The position numbers and the translations under genes are program-made. The notes beneath the pieces are model-generated. The model was not told the origin of the DNA and did no database searches. It was given only the letters and a program-made list of their open reading frames with translations. This document shows positions 1 through 8,287 of a stretch of DNA of 43,145 nt, one piece after another; positions within the stretch are counted from its first letter, which is position 1, and every line of letters starts with the position of its first letter. The stretch spans positions 1 to 43,145 of the forward strand of contig CALGNZ010000062.1 of assembly GCA_937957915.1 (NCBI GenBank), given 5' to 3'. Source of the DNA: an uncultured Granulosicoccaceae bacterium. Lineage in GTDB: Bacteria > Pseudomonadota > Gammaproteobacteria > Granulosicoccales > Granulosicoccaceae.

Positions 1-26
1 CGCGGCGGGAGTGCGCTCAGAGAAGT

Positions 27-1655
27 TTACAGAAACAACGTTACTATAGATGGCCAGATCAACAGCACGGCCAGGCCAAGTAACTGCAATCCGATAAACG
101 GCAAAAAGCCTTTGAATATATCGGTAAGTGAGATGTGAGCAGGCGCTACCGACTTCAGGTAGAAGGCTGCCGGACCAAACGGAGGTGACAGGAAACTGAC
201 CTGCATGTTCATGCAAAACAGTACGCCAAACCAGATTGATACCTGTCGCGGTTCAAGCTGCCCGATCAAGCCAATCTCTTCGATGGGCAGAGCTTTTACG
301 ATGGGTAAAAACACCGGAATGATAAGCAAGACAATCCCTACCCAGTCCATAAATGCTCCCATGAACAACAAGATGACCATCATGGTTAGCAGAACAAAGA
401 AGGTGTGCATCTCCGCACCGACAATCAACTCTGCAATAAAGGTAGGGCCGCCGGCGAGTGTGTAGGCACCGGACAGAGCTGCCGCACCGACTGTCACCCA
501 GATTATAGTGCCGGTTGATCTCAGGGTACGCATTAAACTGTCCCACAATAAACCAACGGAGGCTTCGCCACGCAGCAAGGCAATAATAAGTACCGCCAAC
601 GCTCCCATGCCGGCGGCTTCGGTAATACCAGTGACACCACCGTAAATGGAACCGAGAACAATACCGATAACAATCAGCGGAGCCACAAGTCCTTTGCCGT
701 GCTTCCAGCCGTTTACCGTTCGCTTATAACCGAAAACCAACACAATGAGTAACAACCCGACAATAATCGCACCCGCCAGATAGGGTACGTGTTCAGGCAT
801 CGCAAGGAAGAAGGGGTCTTTGTCTTCAGGCAGGTTCTGGTTGCGCCCTGTCAGCGTATAGAACCCGGCGCGCAACAGCAGAGCAGCCGCACCACCAACC
901 GCGACCAGAGTCATGAAACCGCCGAACATGCGTCCTTTCTCCCAGCCTTCGGGATCATCAGCGTCGGGCGGTGACAACGGAGCAAGTGATGGATTCATTC
1001 GCGTTCTGATGACGATATATATAATGATAAACGTCGCCAGCATAAAGCCCGGCACAAACGCGCCGGTAAACAGCGCCTTGATTGAGGTCTCCGTGATAAG
1101 ACCGTAGATGATCAACACGATTGACGGGGGAATCATGGTGCCAAGCGAACCCGAGGCGCAAATGGTACCAATCGCTAAATTCTGGTTGTAGCCCAGTCTT
1201 AGCATCTGCGGCAGTGCAATTAAGCCGAGCAACACGATTTCACCACCGATGATGCCGGACATCGCAGCCAGCATAACGGCCATCAGCGATGTCACGATCG
1301 CGATACCGCCACGGGTGCGACTGAGCCAGAAATCCAGCGAGTCGTACATGGCTTTGGCAATTCCGGAACGCTCCAGCAGTGATGCCATAAAAATGAACAG
1401 AGGCACTGAAATAAGTACGTACTCTGTCAGCAGGTCAAATACTTTCTGCGCGAGAATATACAGCGGCCCGGTACCCGGCCTGCCAGTCAGCAGCCCGCTG
1501 CCGAATGACATCGGGTCGGTTAGCAGTGCAGGTTCAAATTTCATTATCATCACGAGCAGTGCAAGTGCCGCCGATGCCAGCCCGAGTGGCATACCGATCG
1601 CGAGTGTTATCAGCAGCCCTATTACCAGGACCAGTGAAATAGTTCCTATATCCAT
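27..1655 (-). CDS. dctM: TRAP transporter large permease (DctM type)
   Basis: Large membrane subunit of a tripartite ATP-independent periplasmic (TRAP) importer; it carries the substrate pathway and uses an ion gradient. The 542-residue product is hydrophobic almost throughout, with the family-typical N-terminal stretch (LAIGMPLGLASAALAL) and a glycine-rich LAAMSGIIGGEIVLLGLIALP segment near residues 129–149. It is about 100 residues longer than a compact DctM. The extra part (about residues 220–340) contains an acidic soluble loop (SPPDADDPEGWEKG) and additional membrane segments, a layout known in longer DctM proteins. Its ATG shares one base with the stop of dctQ (TGATG), so translation is coupled. 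The family is certain; the substrate is unknown. Confidence 0.93.
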   Translation of the reverse strand: MDIGTISLVLVIGLLITLAIGMPLGLASAALALLVMIMKFEPALLTDPMSFGSGLLTGRPGTGPLYILAQKVFDLLTEYVLISVPLFIFMASLLERSGIAKAMYDSLDFWLSRTRGGIAIVTSLMAVMLAAMSGIIGGEIVLLGLIALPQMLRLGYNQNLAIGTICASGSLGTMIPPSIVLIIYGLITETSIKALFTGAFVPGFMLATFIIIYIVIRTRMNPSLAPLSPPDADDPEGWEKGRMFGGFMTLVAVGGAAALLLRAGFYTLTGRNQNLPEDKDPFFLAMPEHVPYLAGAIIVGLLLIVLVFGYKRTVNGWKHGKGLVAPLIVIGIVLGSIYGGVTGITEAAGMGALAVLIIALLRGEASVGLLWDSLMRTLRSTGTIIWVTVGAAALSGAYTLAGGPTFIAELIVGAEMHTFFVLLTMMVILLFMGAFMDWVGIVLLIIPVFLPIVKALPIEEIGLIGQLEPRQVSIWFGVLFCMNMQVSFLSPPFGPAAFYLKSVAPAHISLTDIFKGFLPFIGLQLLGLAVLLIWPSIVTLFL

Positions 1656-2503
1656 CAGTTGCTACCCACGCTACGCTTGATCGACTCTATTTCTTCCTGA
1701 TCAATGACGTCATCGCGCGCTGCCTTGTCCGAAGAATCTATGTTCCAGTCACTGATAAGATTTATCGTTGCCTGAATGGCAATTAGCGCCATCATGATCA
1801 GAATCATGGGCTGTAGTGTTGCGGGTATCGGTGGATCAAATGCCGTACCGAACATTTCCCATTTATAAAACTTGGTGACGAAAATCTGTTTGTAGCTGCC
1901 GAATATCAGACCAATGGTAAAAAACCAGATGATGATCACCGTCAGGATATCGAACAGGTGTTGTATAAAGCGCGGCATGATGTCGTAGATTATGAAGATA
2001 CGAATCATGCAGCGTTGCTGCATGGCGTAAAACCCGGACAGTAAAAATACAAACCCGGCGATCCACAGCGTGAGTTCGTTTGCCCACAGGGTTGGCGCTT
2101 CAAACAGGTACCGCAGTGCAACTTCGTACAACATGACACAGGTCATCAAGAGAATAAGCATCATGGTAATACGGCCTACGAACAGGGCAACACGGTCAAT
2201 TGGACGCCAGTGTTCATATTCCATTTTGGTGCATCGGACCGTCTTCATACCGATGTAAAACAGTACTGGCAGCAGCAACAGTGCCGCCCAGTCCATAACG
2301 TCTGCAGTGCCGCCAAACAGACCGGGTAAAGCCCAGATGTCTTTGCGCTCGTGCAGCGCACTTATTTGATCGTGGAGACTCTGATCAGCCGGTGGTATGA
2401 AATCCAGAAGGTAGGCCGGAATATGCCAAATGGCCCAGCCAGCACACATTATAAACGCGAGTGGTACAAGCCACTCAATCAGACTCCCGGGTTCTTCACG
2501 CAT
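1655..2503 (-). CDS. dctQ: TRAP transporter small permease (DctQ type)
   Basis: Small membrane subunit of the TRAP importer, which scaffolds the large permease. Several hydrophobic segments are visible: one near the N-terminus (LIEWLVPLAFIMCAGWAIWHI) and more from residue 100 onward (ALFVGRITMMLILLMTCVMLYEVALRYLFEAPTLWANEL), the last matching the DctQ core, where an aromatic-rich loop follows the second core helix. The open frame extends upstream to 2542, but that extension lies inside a perfect hairpin (2528–2552). The ATG at 2503, giving MREEPGSLIEW and 282 residues, is therefore preferred; its ribosome binding site is weak (AAAGACAG). It lies between dctP and dctM in one operon. Confidence 0.9.
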   Translation of the reverse strand: MREEPGSLIEWLVPLAFIMCAGWAIWHIPAYLLDFIPPADQSLHDQISALHERKDIWALPGLFGGTADVMDWAALLLLPVLFYIGMKTVRCTKMEYEHWRPIDRVALFVGRITMMLILLMTCVMLYEVALRYLFEAPTLWANELTLWIAGFVFLLSGFYAMQQRCMIRIFIIYDIMPRFIQHLFDILTVIIIWFFTIGLIFGSYKQIFVTKFYKWEMFGTAFDPPIPATLQPMILIMMALIAIQATINLISDWNIDSSDKAARDDVIDQEEIESIKRSVGSN

Positions 2504-2527
2504 AGACTGTCTTTTACTTTGAATGGA

Positions 2528-2552
2528 ACAGTGCAGCCACATGCTGCACTGT
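2528..2552 (-). promoter_or_regulatory. Intercistronic hairpin between dctP and dctQ
   Basis: A perfect inverted repeat with 10-bp arms ACAGTGCAGC / GCTGCACTGT and a 5-nt loop. It sits in the 101-nt spacer after dctP and 25 nt before the chosen dctQ start. There is no T-run after it on the minus strand, so it is not a classical terminator. Such hairpins commonly protect the 3' end of an abundant binding-protein message or lower expression of the downstream membrane genes; that role is inferred here. A weaker 6-bp stem (CGGTGG/CCACCG, 2561–2584) lies just upstream on the transcript. Confidence 0.6.
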
Positions 2553-2604
2553 CTTTACAACGGTGGCTCAGAGGCGAACCACCGGGTGAGACCAGCTTTT
2601 AAGG

Positions 2605-3630
2605 TTACTTCATTGCACCAAGATTTTTCAGGAATGCGATATGGCTCGCAAGCAGTTCCTTGGCTTCTGGGGTAGTAGCAAACTCGGTCCAGCCTGCCTG
2701 TACCGCGTCACGATAGACTTGCAGATCTTCAGGAGACCATTCGTAGAGATTGACACCCTTTGCACGCAGATCTTTGGCAGTCTGGGCATTGGCAACTTCG
2801 TTTGCAGTTGCGTTTTTCAGCGCCAGCGCCTGCATGGCATTTTTCATGATGGCCTGGTGATGCGCAGGCATTTTGTCCCACACAGCTTTGTTACAGGCCA
2901 GGTGGTCAGCAGGCATGGAGTGGAAACCAGGATAGTTGGTGTGCTCTGCAATGTCGTACAAACCGAGACCAACGTTGTTAGTCAGGTTAGCTGCATCTGC
3001 ACCATCGATGATGCCCGACTCAAGAGCGGTAAAGATTTCGTTGAAATCCATAACAATTGGAGAAGCACCCAACTGCTTGAAAATCATTGTCGCCATTCCC
3101 GGGGGTGAACGGAACTTCCAGTTTTTGAAATCGTCAGCGTTTCGGATCGGCTTTGTTGATGACAGAGATTCCGGGCCCGGAATCCACCAGCCTACAAATT
3201 CCATATCGTATTTGTTGTATAGCTTGTTCAGCTGGCTGTAGCCATCGCCGTGCAGCAGCCAGGCCATTTGCTGATAGGGGTTCTGATAACCGCCGAGCAG
3301 ATCACCGGTGAACTGGAAAGCCGGGTTTTTACCAGTCTGGTAAGCGCCGCCAGTCATGTCGCAATCAAGAATACCGGTTGCCGCAGCGTCAAATGTTTCT
3401 GCAGACTTAACAACCGCGCTTGCCAAAAACAGTTCGACCTGAATTTCGCCGTTAGACATCAACTGAATGTCTTCGACAAACTCTTTTGCCATCTTGCCGG
3501 ACAATGTTTCCGGAGAGAAGTGCGTCTGGATGCGCAGTTTGGTGTCCGCGGCGTTGGCAGCAACAGCAAACGCCAGAGTAGCAGCACCGACAGCGGCCAG
3601 TTTGGTGGCGGATTTAAAATATTTTTGCAT
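2605..3630 (-). CDS. dctP: TRAP transporter periplasmic substrate-binding protein (DctP type)
   Basis: Periplasmic receptor that delivers substrate to the DctQM permease. The 341-residue product begins with a clear Sec signal peptide (MQKYFKSATKLAAVGAATLAFAVAANA, cleavage after ANA near residue 27). The central FRSPPGMATMIFKQLGASP segment followed by MDFNEIFTALESGIIDGAD is the DctP hallmark: the arginine normally binds the substrate carboxylate and the EI..ALE.G.IDG segment follows it. This form resembles the TakP-like branch that binds 2-oxo acids and other carboxylates. A good Shine-Dalgarno (GTGAGGAACAC) precedes the ATG. First gene of the dctPQM operon. The ligand cannot be read from sequence; the neighbouring ThDP decarboxylase for a 2-oxo acid makes an oxo acid or sulfonate ligand an attractive guess only. 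Confidence 0.93.
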   Translation of the reverse strand: MQKYFKSATKLAAVGAATLAFAVAANAADTKLRIQTHFSPETLSGKMAKEFVEDIQLMSNGEIQVELFLASAVVKSAETFDAAATGILDCDMTGGAYQTGKNPAFQFTGDLLGGYQNPYQQMAWLLHGDGYSQLNKLYNKYDMEFVGWWIPGPESLSSTKPIRNADDFKNWKFRSPPGMATMIFKQLGASPIVMDFNEIFTALESGIIDGADAANLTNNVGLGLYDIAEHTNYPGFHSMPADHLACNKAVWDKMPAHHQAIMKNAMQALALKNATANEVANAQTAKDLRAKGVNLYEWSPEDLQVYRDAVQAGWTEFATTPEAKELLASHIAFLKNLGAMK

Positions 3631-4187
3631 GTGTTCCTCACTTTCGAGTTGGAAATTCAGATACTACGTCCTACGCCGACTAACCGCGTCAGCTTCAGCC
3701 GAGTCTGGCGACTACAGCCTACGATGGTGGCTGCAGATCATATACTGGCAGGAAGGACCCGGGCCCGACCCGATTCACACCCGTCATTCTGACGCAAAGC
3801 GATTACCGCGAAACAACCACACTTGACCGGAGACTGATGTAAGCCATTACATCAATTTAACCACAATCCGTTTTTTTAAACCACCATGTATGTGTCGCAA
3901 AGCGAACCTGAAATTGAGGTCAGACACACCATTACATAGGCACTGAGAACCCGCACCGGTTACACCATCCGTGACAAGTCGTCCCCCTTCATAACAATGA
4001 TAGCCGCAAAAACATTCGTTGTGAGGGGTATCAGGTTCCACATGCCGGGTTCTGACTAACCGTCTCGAACCCGTTGCTGCCTTCTGTGCTTCCGGGCCAC
4101 CCACCTGCCCTCGCCGTTTTCCCTGTCGTTTCTTTCCACTCGAGGTTGTGATTAACTGGCAGTCCGCACCTAACCCACGCAGCCCCG
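3631..4187. other. Divergent intergenic region between dctP and the ThDP decarboxylase genes
   Basis: 557 bases without a convincing gene. A 143-residue minus-strand open frame at 3847–4278 has no recognisable domain, runs into the next gene and is rich in Arg, Gly and Cys in a way typical of chance frames. The region must hold the promoters of both flanking divergent units and contains the inverted repeat at 3835–3854. Confidence 0.6.
3835..3854. promoter_or_regulatory. Inverted repeat, candidate operator
   Basis: A perfect palindrome TGATGTAA–GCCA–TTACATCA with 8-bp arms and a 4-bp spacer. It lies 204 bp upstream of dctP and 333 bp upstream of the divergent ThDP decarboxylase gene. The size and symmetry fit a dimeric transcription factor such as a GntR- or LysR-type protein. 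No regulator gene is adjacent, so its owner is unknown. Confidence 0.45.
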
Positions 4188-4748
4188 ATGCCCAAAACAC
4201 AAACCCAACCGCACAGCGGCGCTCCTGCCGAGGACCAATCCTCGTGGCAGGAACAGATCTATCCAATCCTGAAATCATCCGGCATCAAACATATAGCCTA
4301 CGTTCCGGATGCAGGTCATGCGAAATCCATCGAGTCGGCATGCGCTGATCCGGAGATGCAAAGCGTAGTATTGACGACAGAAGAGGAAGGGCTTGGTTAT
4401 CTGGCCGGTGCATGGCTCGGCGGCGACCGGGGTGCATTGCTGCTGCAATCGAGCGGTGTCGGCAACTGTATCAACACACTGGCATTGCAAGCCTGCGCAC
4501 GATTTCCATTGCTAATGCTCGTAACGATGCGCGGCGACTGGGCCGAGTTCAACCCGTGGCAAAACCCGATGGGCCAGCAGACCGAGAAGGTACTCAATAT
4601 GATGGGGGTACTGACCTGGCGTGCCGATCAGCCAGAGCAGGTGGCACCTCTGCTCAAAGGCGCAGCGACAATGGCATTCGATGGGGACACCGCATGTGCG
4701 CTCATTCTGGGGCAACAGTTGATCGGCGCCAAGGAGTGGGTTCAATGA
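4188..4748 (+). CDS. ThDP-dependent decarboxylase, alpha (N-terminal) subunit; sulfopyruvate/phosphonopyruvate decarboxylase type
   Basis: This is the pyrimidine-binding half of a thiamine-diphosphate enzyme that is split into two genes, as in sulfopyruvate decarboxylase ComD/ComE, and here it decarboxylates a 2-oxo acid by inference. The 186-residue protein has the expected start (ILKSSGIKHIAYVPDAG, near residue 28) and an activating glutamate in TTEEEGLGYLAGAWLGG (Glu 65–67), which normally contacts the cofactor's aminopyrimidine N1'. GALLLQSSGVGNCINTL is also typical. The stop overlaps the beta-subunit start (ATGA). The substrate is not determined: sulfopyruvate, phosphonopyruvate or another 3-substituted pyruvate are all possible, and many database names for this family rest only on homology. 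Confidence 0.85.
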   Translation: MPKTQTQPHSGAPAEDQSSWQEQIYPILKSSGIKHIAYVPDAGHAKSIESACADPEMQSVVLTTEEEGLGYLAGAWLGGDRGALLLQSSGVGNCINTLALQACARFPLLMLVTMRGDWAEFNPWQNPMGQQTEKVLNMMGVLTWRADQPEQVAPLLKGAATMAFDGDTACALILGQQLIGAKEWVQ

Positions 4749-5329
4749 CCACTGAGGCTCTGAATCGTCGGGCGGTGGTAAGCACTCTGCTTAACAACCG
4801 TGATGACCTGCTGGTAGTCACCGGACTCGGCTCACCGGCCTATGATGTGATGGCCGCTGGCGATCACGATCAGAACTACTACCTGTGGGCGGCGATGGGA
4901 AGTGCTGCGATGATCGGGCTGGGTATTGCCACGGCACAGCCGCGGCGCAAGGTACTGGTGATTACCGGTGACGGCGAAATGCTGATGGGCACCGGATCGC
5001 TCGCTACTATTGCCGTAAAAAAACCTGACAACCTGACCATAGCAATCCTCGATAATGGTCACTACGGTGAGACAGGCATGCAACTGAGCCACGCCGGTCA
5101 GGGTATTGAGCTACACAGGATTGCCGAGGCCTGTGGTTTCGATTCAACTCTGGCAATTAGTCAGATGTCCGATGTTGAAAGCCTTCGTGACCGCATCTAT
5201 AGCGAACCAGGGCTGCGCTTTGCAACCATAAAAGTTGACCCGGCCAATCAACCCAGAGTGTTGCCGCCCAGAGACGGTGTGCATGTAAAAAATCGATTTC
5301 GCCACTCACTGGGGTTCGGCACCATTTGA
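4745..5329 (+). CDS. ThDP-dependent decarboxylase, beta (C-terminal) subunit; sulfopyruvate/phosphonopyruvate decarboxylase type
   Basis: Diphosphate-binding half of the split ThDP enzyme. The 194-residue protein shows the ThDP/Mg motif GDGEMLMGTGSL (GDG at residues 75–77) closed by the asparagine of AILDNGHYGETG (Asn 104), the standard GDG–X(about 26)–N spacing. Its C-terminus (RFATIKVDPANQPRVLPPRDGVHVKNRFRHSLG) resembles the ends of ComE-like subunits. The frame is open far upstream, inside the alpha gene, but the ATG at 4745 overlapping the alpha stop (ATGA) is the sensible start and predicts 1:1 synthesis. It probably forms an alpha2beta2-type complex. No other sulfonate or phosphonate genes are in view. 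Confidence 0.87.
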   Translation: MTTEALNRRAVVSTLLNNRDDLLVVTGLGSPAYDVMAAGDHDQNYYLWAAMGSAAMIGLGIATAQPRRKVLVITGDGEMLMGTGSLATIAVKKPDNLTIAILDNGHYGETGMQLSHAGQGIELHRIAEACGFDSTLAISQMSDVESLRDRIYSEPGLRFATIKVDPANQPRVLPPRDGVHVKNRFRHSLGFGTI

Positions 5330-5423
5330 TACCATAGCTGTTGCAGCCTGTGTGGAACCTGCAACAATTGAGACTGCAGAACTGAAATTCTTTAGCTGAA
5401 ACTCTCTGGCGCACATGCCCACG

Positions 5424-5465
5424 GATTAGGCACTCCGGATTAGGCACTACAGATTAGGCACCGCG
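5424..5465. repeat. Three tandem 14-bp repeats
   Basis: The 10-mer GATTAGGCAC occurs three times at exactly 14-bp spacing (5424, 5438, 5452), with the last four bases of each unit varying (TCCG, TACA, CGCG). The array lies in the 194-bp gap between the ThDP beta subunit and pxpA, ending about 60 bp before the pxpA start. It could be a small slippage-generated repeat or a series of protein-binding sites; nothing here decides between them. Confidence 0.75.
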
Positions 5466-5523
5466 GGTATCACCGGCACGAACAATGGCAACGCACGCTG
5501 CCCACATTAAATGACGCTGACTG

Positions 5524-6288
5524 ATGACAACGATTGATTTAAACGCCGACCTCGGAGAGAGCTTCGGACCCTGGTCAATGGGCGATGATGCAGCCATGCT
5601 CGGCATCGTATCCAGCGCCAATGTCGCCTGCGGTGGACATGCCGGAGACTCCGCCACCATGTTTGATACGCTGACCCTGGCGGCGACCAATGGCGTTTGC
5701 GTGGGCGCACACCCGGGCTTTGAAGACAGACAGGGTTTCGGAAGGCGCAGACTGCCGCTTACCATGACCGAGGTTGAACAACTGATTGCCGCACAGGTCG
5801 GCACTATTAAGGGCATAGCCGGGCTCACCAATGCCACCATCCGCTATATCAAACCACATGGTGCACTGGGCAACTGGGCCGCGGAAAACGCAGAGGTCGC
5901 ACAGGCCATTGCACAGTCTGTTAAACGCTCTCACGCAGACTGTGCAGTACTGGCCATCTCAGGTACCGAACTTGAAACCGCTGCACTCAACTGTGGCCTT
6001 GAAACTTACTCGGAAATTTTTGCTGACCGCGGATACGCGGATGACGGCAACCTGGTACCACGCTCTCAACCTGGAGCGATGATTGAAGACGCCGACACCG
6101 CCTGCGCAAGATTACTCGAGTTTTTTGACAGCGGTAACATGCCGACCGTGAGCGGCGGTCATGTGTCGTTGAAGGCGCACTCCATTTGTATCCATGGTGA
6201 CAATCCACATGCGGTTGCCATGGGTAACACCATCAAAGCAAAGCTGATCGATGCCGGATTTACCCTCAAGCCGTTTATCTCTAATTGA
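5524..6288 (+). CDS. pxpA: 5-oxoprolinase subunit A (LamB/YcsF family)
   Basis: One of three subunits of the bacterial ATP-dependent 5-oxoprolinase, which opens 5-oxo-L-proline (pyroglutamate) to glutamate in the cytoplasm. The 254-residue product has the normal family length and starts with the hallmark TIDLNADLGESFGPW. It continues with VNVACGGHAGD-like SSANVACGGHAGD (residues 31–43), GAHPGFEDRQGFGRR and IRYIKPHGAL, and ends with ICIHGDNPHA. These conserved Asp, His and Glu positions define the YcsF barrel. The ATG at 5524 has only a weak ribosome binding site. It is followed by pxpB and pxpC, which it needs for activity. Confidence 0.95.
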   Translation: MTTIDLNADLGESFGPWSMGDDAAMLGIVSSANVACGGHAGDSATMFDTLTLAATNGVCVGAHPGFEDRQGFGRRRLPLTMTEVEQLIAAQVGTIKGIAGLTNATIRYIKPHGALGNWAAENAEVAQAIAQSVKRSHADCAVLAISGTELETAALNCGLETYSEIFADRGYADDGNLVPRSQPGAMIEDADTACARLLEFFDSGNMPTVSGGHVSLKAHSICIHGDNPHAVAMGNTIKAKLIDAGFTLKPFISN

Positions 6289-6432
6289 GTATTAACTTCG
6301 GCGCCCGTGGAATTAAACGCTGGCATGCATTCATGCAGGTGGAATTGAACAGTTCAGTGAGCACTGCTGGAAACCCGGGTACCTGCATTTCTCAAAACAA
6401 ATGCCTCCACTATACATAGCGCTATTGACCCT
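6289..6432. other. Spacer between pxpA and pxpB
   Basis: A 144-base gap inside an otherwise tight functional set. It has no open frame of note, and no strong terminator was found. A TATACAT box-like element lies just before the pxpB start (about 6410), so a second promoter is possible. It includes a short GCATGCATTCATGC self-complementary stretch. Confidence 0.35.
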
Positions 6433-7188
6433 ATGACTCCCGCCTTAAGACCTATTGCAGATACTGGTGTGCTGGTCGAGTTTGACGACGTTATTGACGA
6501 CAGTATCCATGAGCGAGTGCTTAACCTCGATGCTGCGATTCAGAATGCGGTTACTCAGAAAGCCGCAAGTCATAGCACCGCCAGCGAAGACATCGTCGGG
6601 CAGACTGAATCCGCCGCCGGTATTACCGAACTGATACCGGCGTACTCGTCACTGTTCGTTGGCTACGACCCGCTTTTAACCGACTATGCAACAGTGAGCC
6701 GACTTATAACCACGTTACTAAACGTCAGTGGCGATTCAAAATCCAAAGCCAGGCACTGGCAAATTCCGGTTTGTTATGAATCAGACTATGCACCCGATAT
6801 GCCGGCGCTTTGCGCAACACTGAACCTGTCGGCAAAGCAGATCATTGCACACCACACCGCTGGACGGTACAAGGTTTACATGTACGGTTTTGCACCCGGC
6901 TACGCTTATCTGGGTGGAGTACCGCAGCCTATTCATGTTCCCCGTAAACCAGGGCCGGTTATGGATATCCCCAGTGGCAGCGTCATGATCGCAGGGCCTC
7001 AATCACTGATTACTACCGTGGTAATGCCATCTGGCTGGTGGGTTATCGGCCGCACAGCGCAAACGCCGCTGCGGGCAAACAGTGATCATCCATTCCTTTT
7101 TAACGTCGGCGATACCCTTGAGTTTACCGCTCTATCGGAAGACGAATTCCACAGCCATGAGTCAAAAGGCGGGAATGAACCAACATGA
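6433..7188 (+). CDS. pxpB: 5-oxoprolinase subunit B (KipI family)
   Basis: Allophanate-hydrolase-subunit-1-like protein, the PxpB part of 5-oxoprolinase. The 251-residue sequence has the family signatures: LRPIADTGVLVEFDD at the start, IPVCYESDYAPDMPALC (about residues 114–130), YMYGFAPGYAYLGGVP (about 152–167), VPRKPGPVMDIPSGSVMIAGPQS and GWWVIGRTAQTPL. Residues about 50–70 (TQKAASHSTASEDIVGQTESAAG) form a low-complexity insertion. Its stop overlaps the pxpC start (ATGA). In some Bacillus species the homologues KipI and KipA also act on a sporulation kinase; that role is not expected here. Confidence 0.93.
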   Translation: MTPALRPIADTGVLVEFDDVIDDSIHERVLNLDAAIQNAVTQKAASHSTASEDIVGQTESAAGITELIPAYSSLFVGYDPLLTDYATVSRLITTLLNVSGDSKSKARHWQIPVCYESDYAPDMPALCATLNLSAKQIIAHHTAGRYKVYMYGFAPGYAYLGGVPQPIHVPRKPGPVMDIPSGSVMIAGPQSLITTVVMPSGWWVIGRTAQTPLRANSDHPFLFNVGDTLEFTALSEDEFHSHESKGGNEPT

Positions 7189-8222
7189 GCGCACAGTTTT
7201 TAATTGACCATATTGGACCGCTGGTCAGCATTCAGGATGCGGGCCGTCCGGGTTATATGCGCTACGGGGTTACCGGCGCGGGTCCTATGGACCGCATGAG
7301 TCATGCGCTGGCAAATATCGCAGTGGGCAATCAACCGCAGATCGCGGCAATCGAAGTTTCACTTGGCGGCCTGTCATTGCAGTGCACCGAAGGCAAAACC
7401 ACAGTGGCCATTGCAGGGGGTTGCTTCGATATTAAGCTCGATGGAAACACACTGTCACCCTGGAGTCGCCTTGAAATGCAGGCAGGCAACAAGCTCAGCA
7501 TTCGGCCGGGTGCATGGGGTTCATGGTGTTATGTTGCATTTGCCGATGGTCTGGCTTCACCTTCATGGCTTGGCAGTCAGTCGATGATTCAGGGTACCAA
7601 TCTGTGTGGGCAGGCATTGCAGCAACACGATGTTATTCAACAACAGAGTAGTTCAACGGCTGCGCAAACTTCCAAAAACAATACAGGGAATAACACCGGC
7701 AACACCCCGCTTCTCGACCCGACACCGTTTAAACCCGACAACGTAATACGTGTTGTTCTCGGACCACAGAATCGCTACTTTACCGACGAGTCGATTCATG
7801 CTCTGCACAACGAACCCTTTCAGTTGACAGCCGATTATAACCGCATGGGCATCAGACTCAGTGGCCCTGCCCTGTCGATTAACACTGAGCTGAACATGCC
7901 CTCCGCGCCAATCACGAGAGGGTCGATACAGGTACCCGGACACGGCGATCCAATTTGCCTGATGGCCGATCACCAAACCACAGGCGGCTACCCGAAAATC
8001 GCGACTATTATATCCGCCGACCAGGACAAGCTTGCGCAGTTACGCACCGGTGACCACATTAATTTTGAGCTATGCGATGCTGAAAAAGCAGTACAGGTCG
8101 CACGACAACGCCGCGATCAACTGCGGTCAATGATAGCAACAATGAATGATAACCAGATCAGTCTCGACGAGCGCTTGTGGACACAAAATCTGATCAGCGG
8201 GGTTTTTAGCGCAGAGCAATAA
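7185..8222 (+). CDS. pxpC: 5-oxoprolinase subunit C (KipA/biotin-dependent carboxyltransferase-like)
   Basis: Allophanate-hydrolase-subunit-2-like protein, third subunit of 5-oxoprolinase. The 345 residues carry the expected GPLVSIQDAGRPGYMRYGVTGAGPMDRMSHALAN opening (residues 11–44), VVLGPQNRYFTDE (about 187–199), DYNRMGIRLSGPAL and GSIQVPGHGDPICLMADHQTTGGYPKIATI. A Gln/Ser/Asn-rich linker with repeated NNTGN (about residues 150–170) separates the two halves and is longer than usual. The start overlaps pxpB by four bases, so the two are coupled. Together with pxpA this gives a complete pyroglutamate-scavenging enzyme. Confidence 0.94.
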   Translation: MSAQFLIDHIGPLVSIQDAGRPGYMRYGVTGAGPMDRMSHALANIAVGNQPQIAAIEVSLGGLSLQCTEGKTTVAIAGGCFDIKLDGNTLSPWSRLEMQAGNKLSIRPGAWGSWCYVAFADGLASPSWLGSQSMIQGTNLCGQALQQHDVIQQQSSSTAAQTSKNNTGNNTGNTPLLDPTPFKPDNVIRVVLGPQNRYFTDESIHALHNEPFQLTADYNRMGIRLSGPALSINTELNMPSAPITRGSIQVPGHGDPICLMADHQTTGGYPKIATIISADQDKLAQLRTGDHINFELCDAEKAVQVARQRRDQLRSMIATMNDNQISLDERLWTQNLISGVFSAEQ

Positions 8223-8287
8223 CCGATGCCACCTCATTGGTGCGGTTCACGTCCACCGGCATCGTACGTTGGTCGCACAAGCCTTTT

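Noticed and set aside
2504..2542. Longer dctQ start (MWLHCSIQSKRQS)
   Set aside because: It falls inside a perfect hairpin and has no ribosome site; the ATG at 2503 fits better.
3847..4278. 143-codon minus-strand open frame between dctP and the ThDP genes
   Set aside because: No motif, odd composition, and its 5' part overlaps the start of a well-supported gene on the other strand.
5424..5465. Tandem repeats as a CRISPR array
   Set aside because: 10-bp repeats at 14-bp period leave no room for spacers and no cas genes are present.
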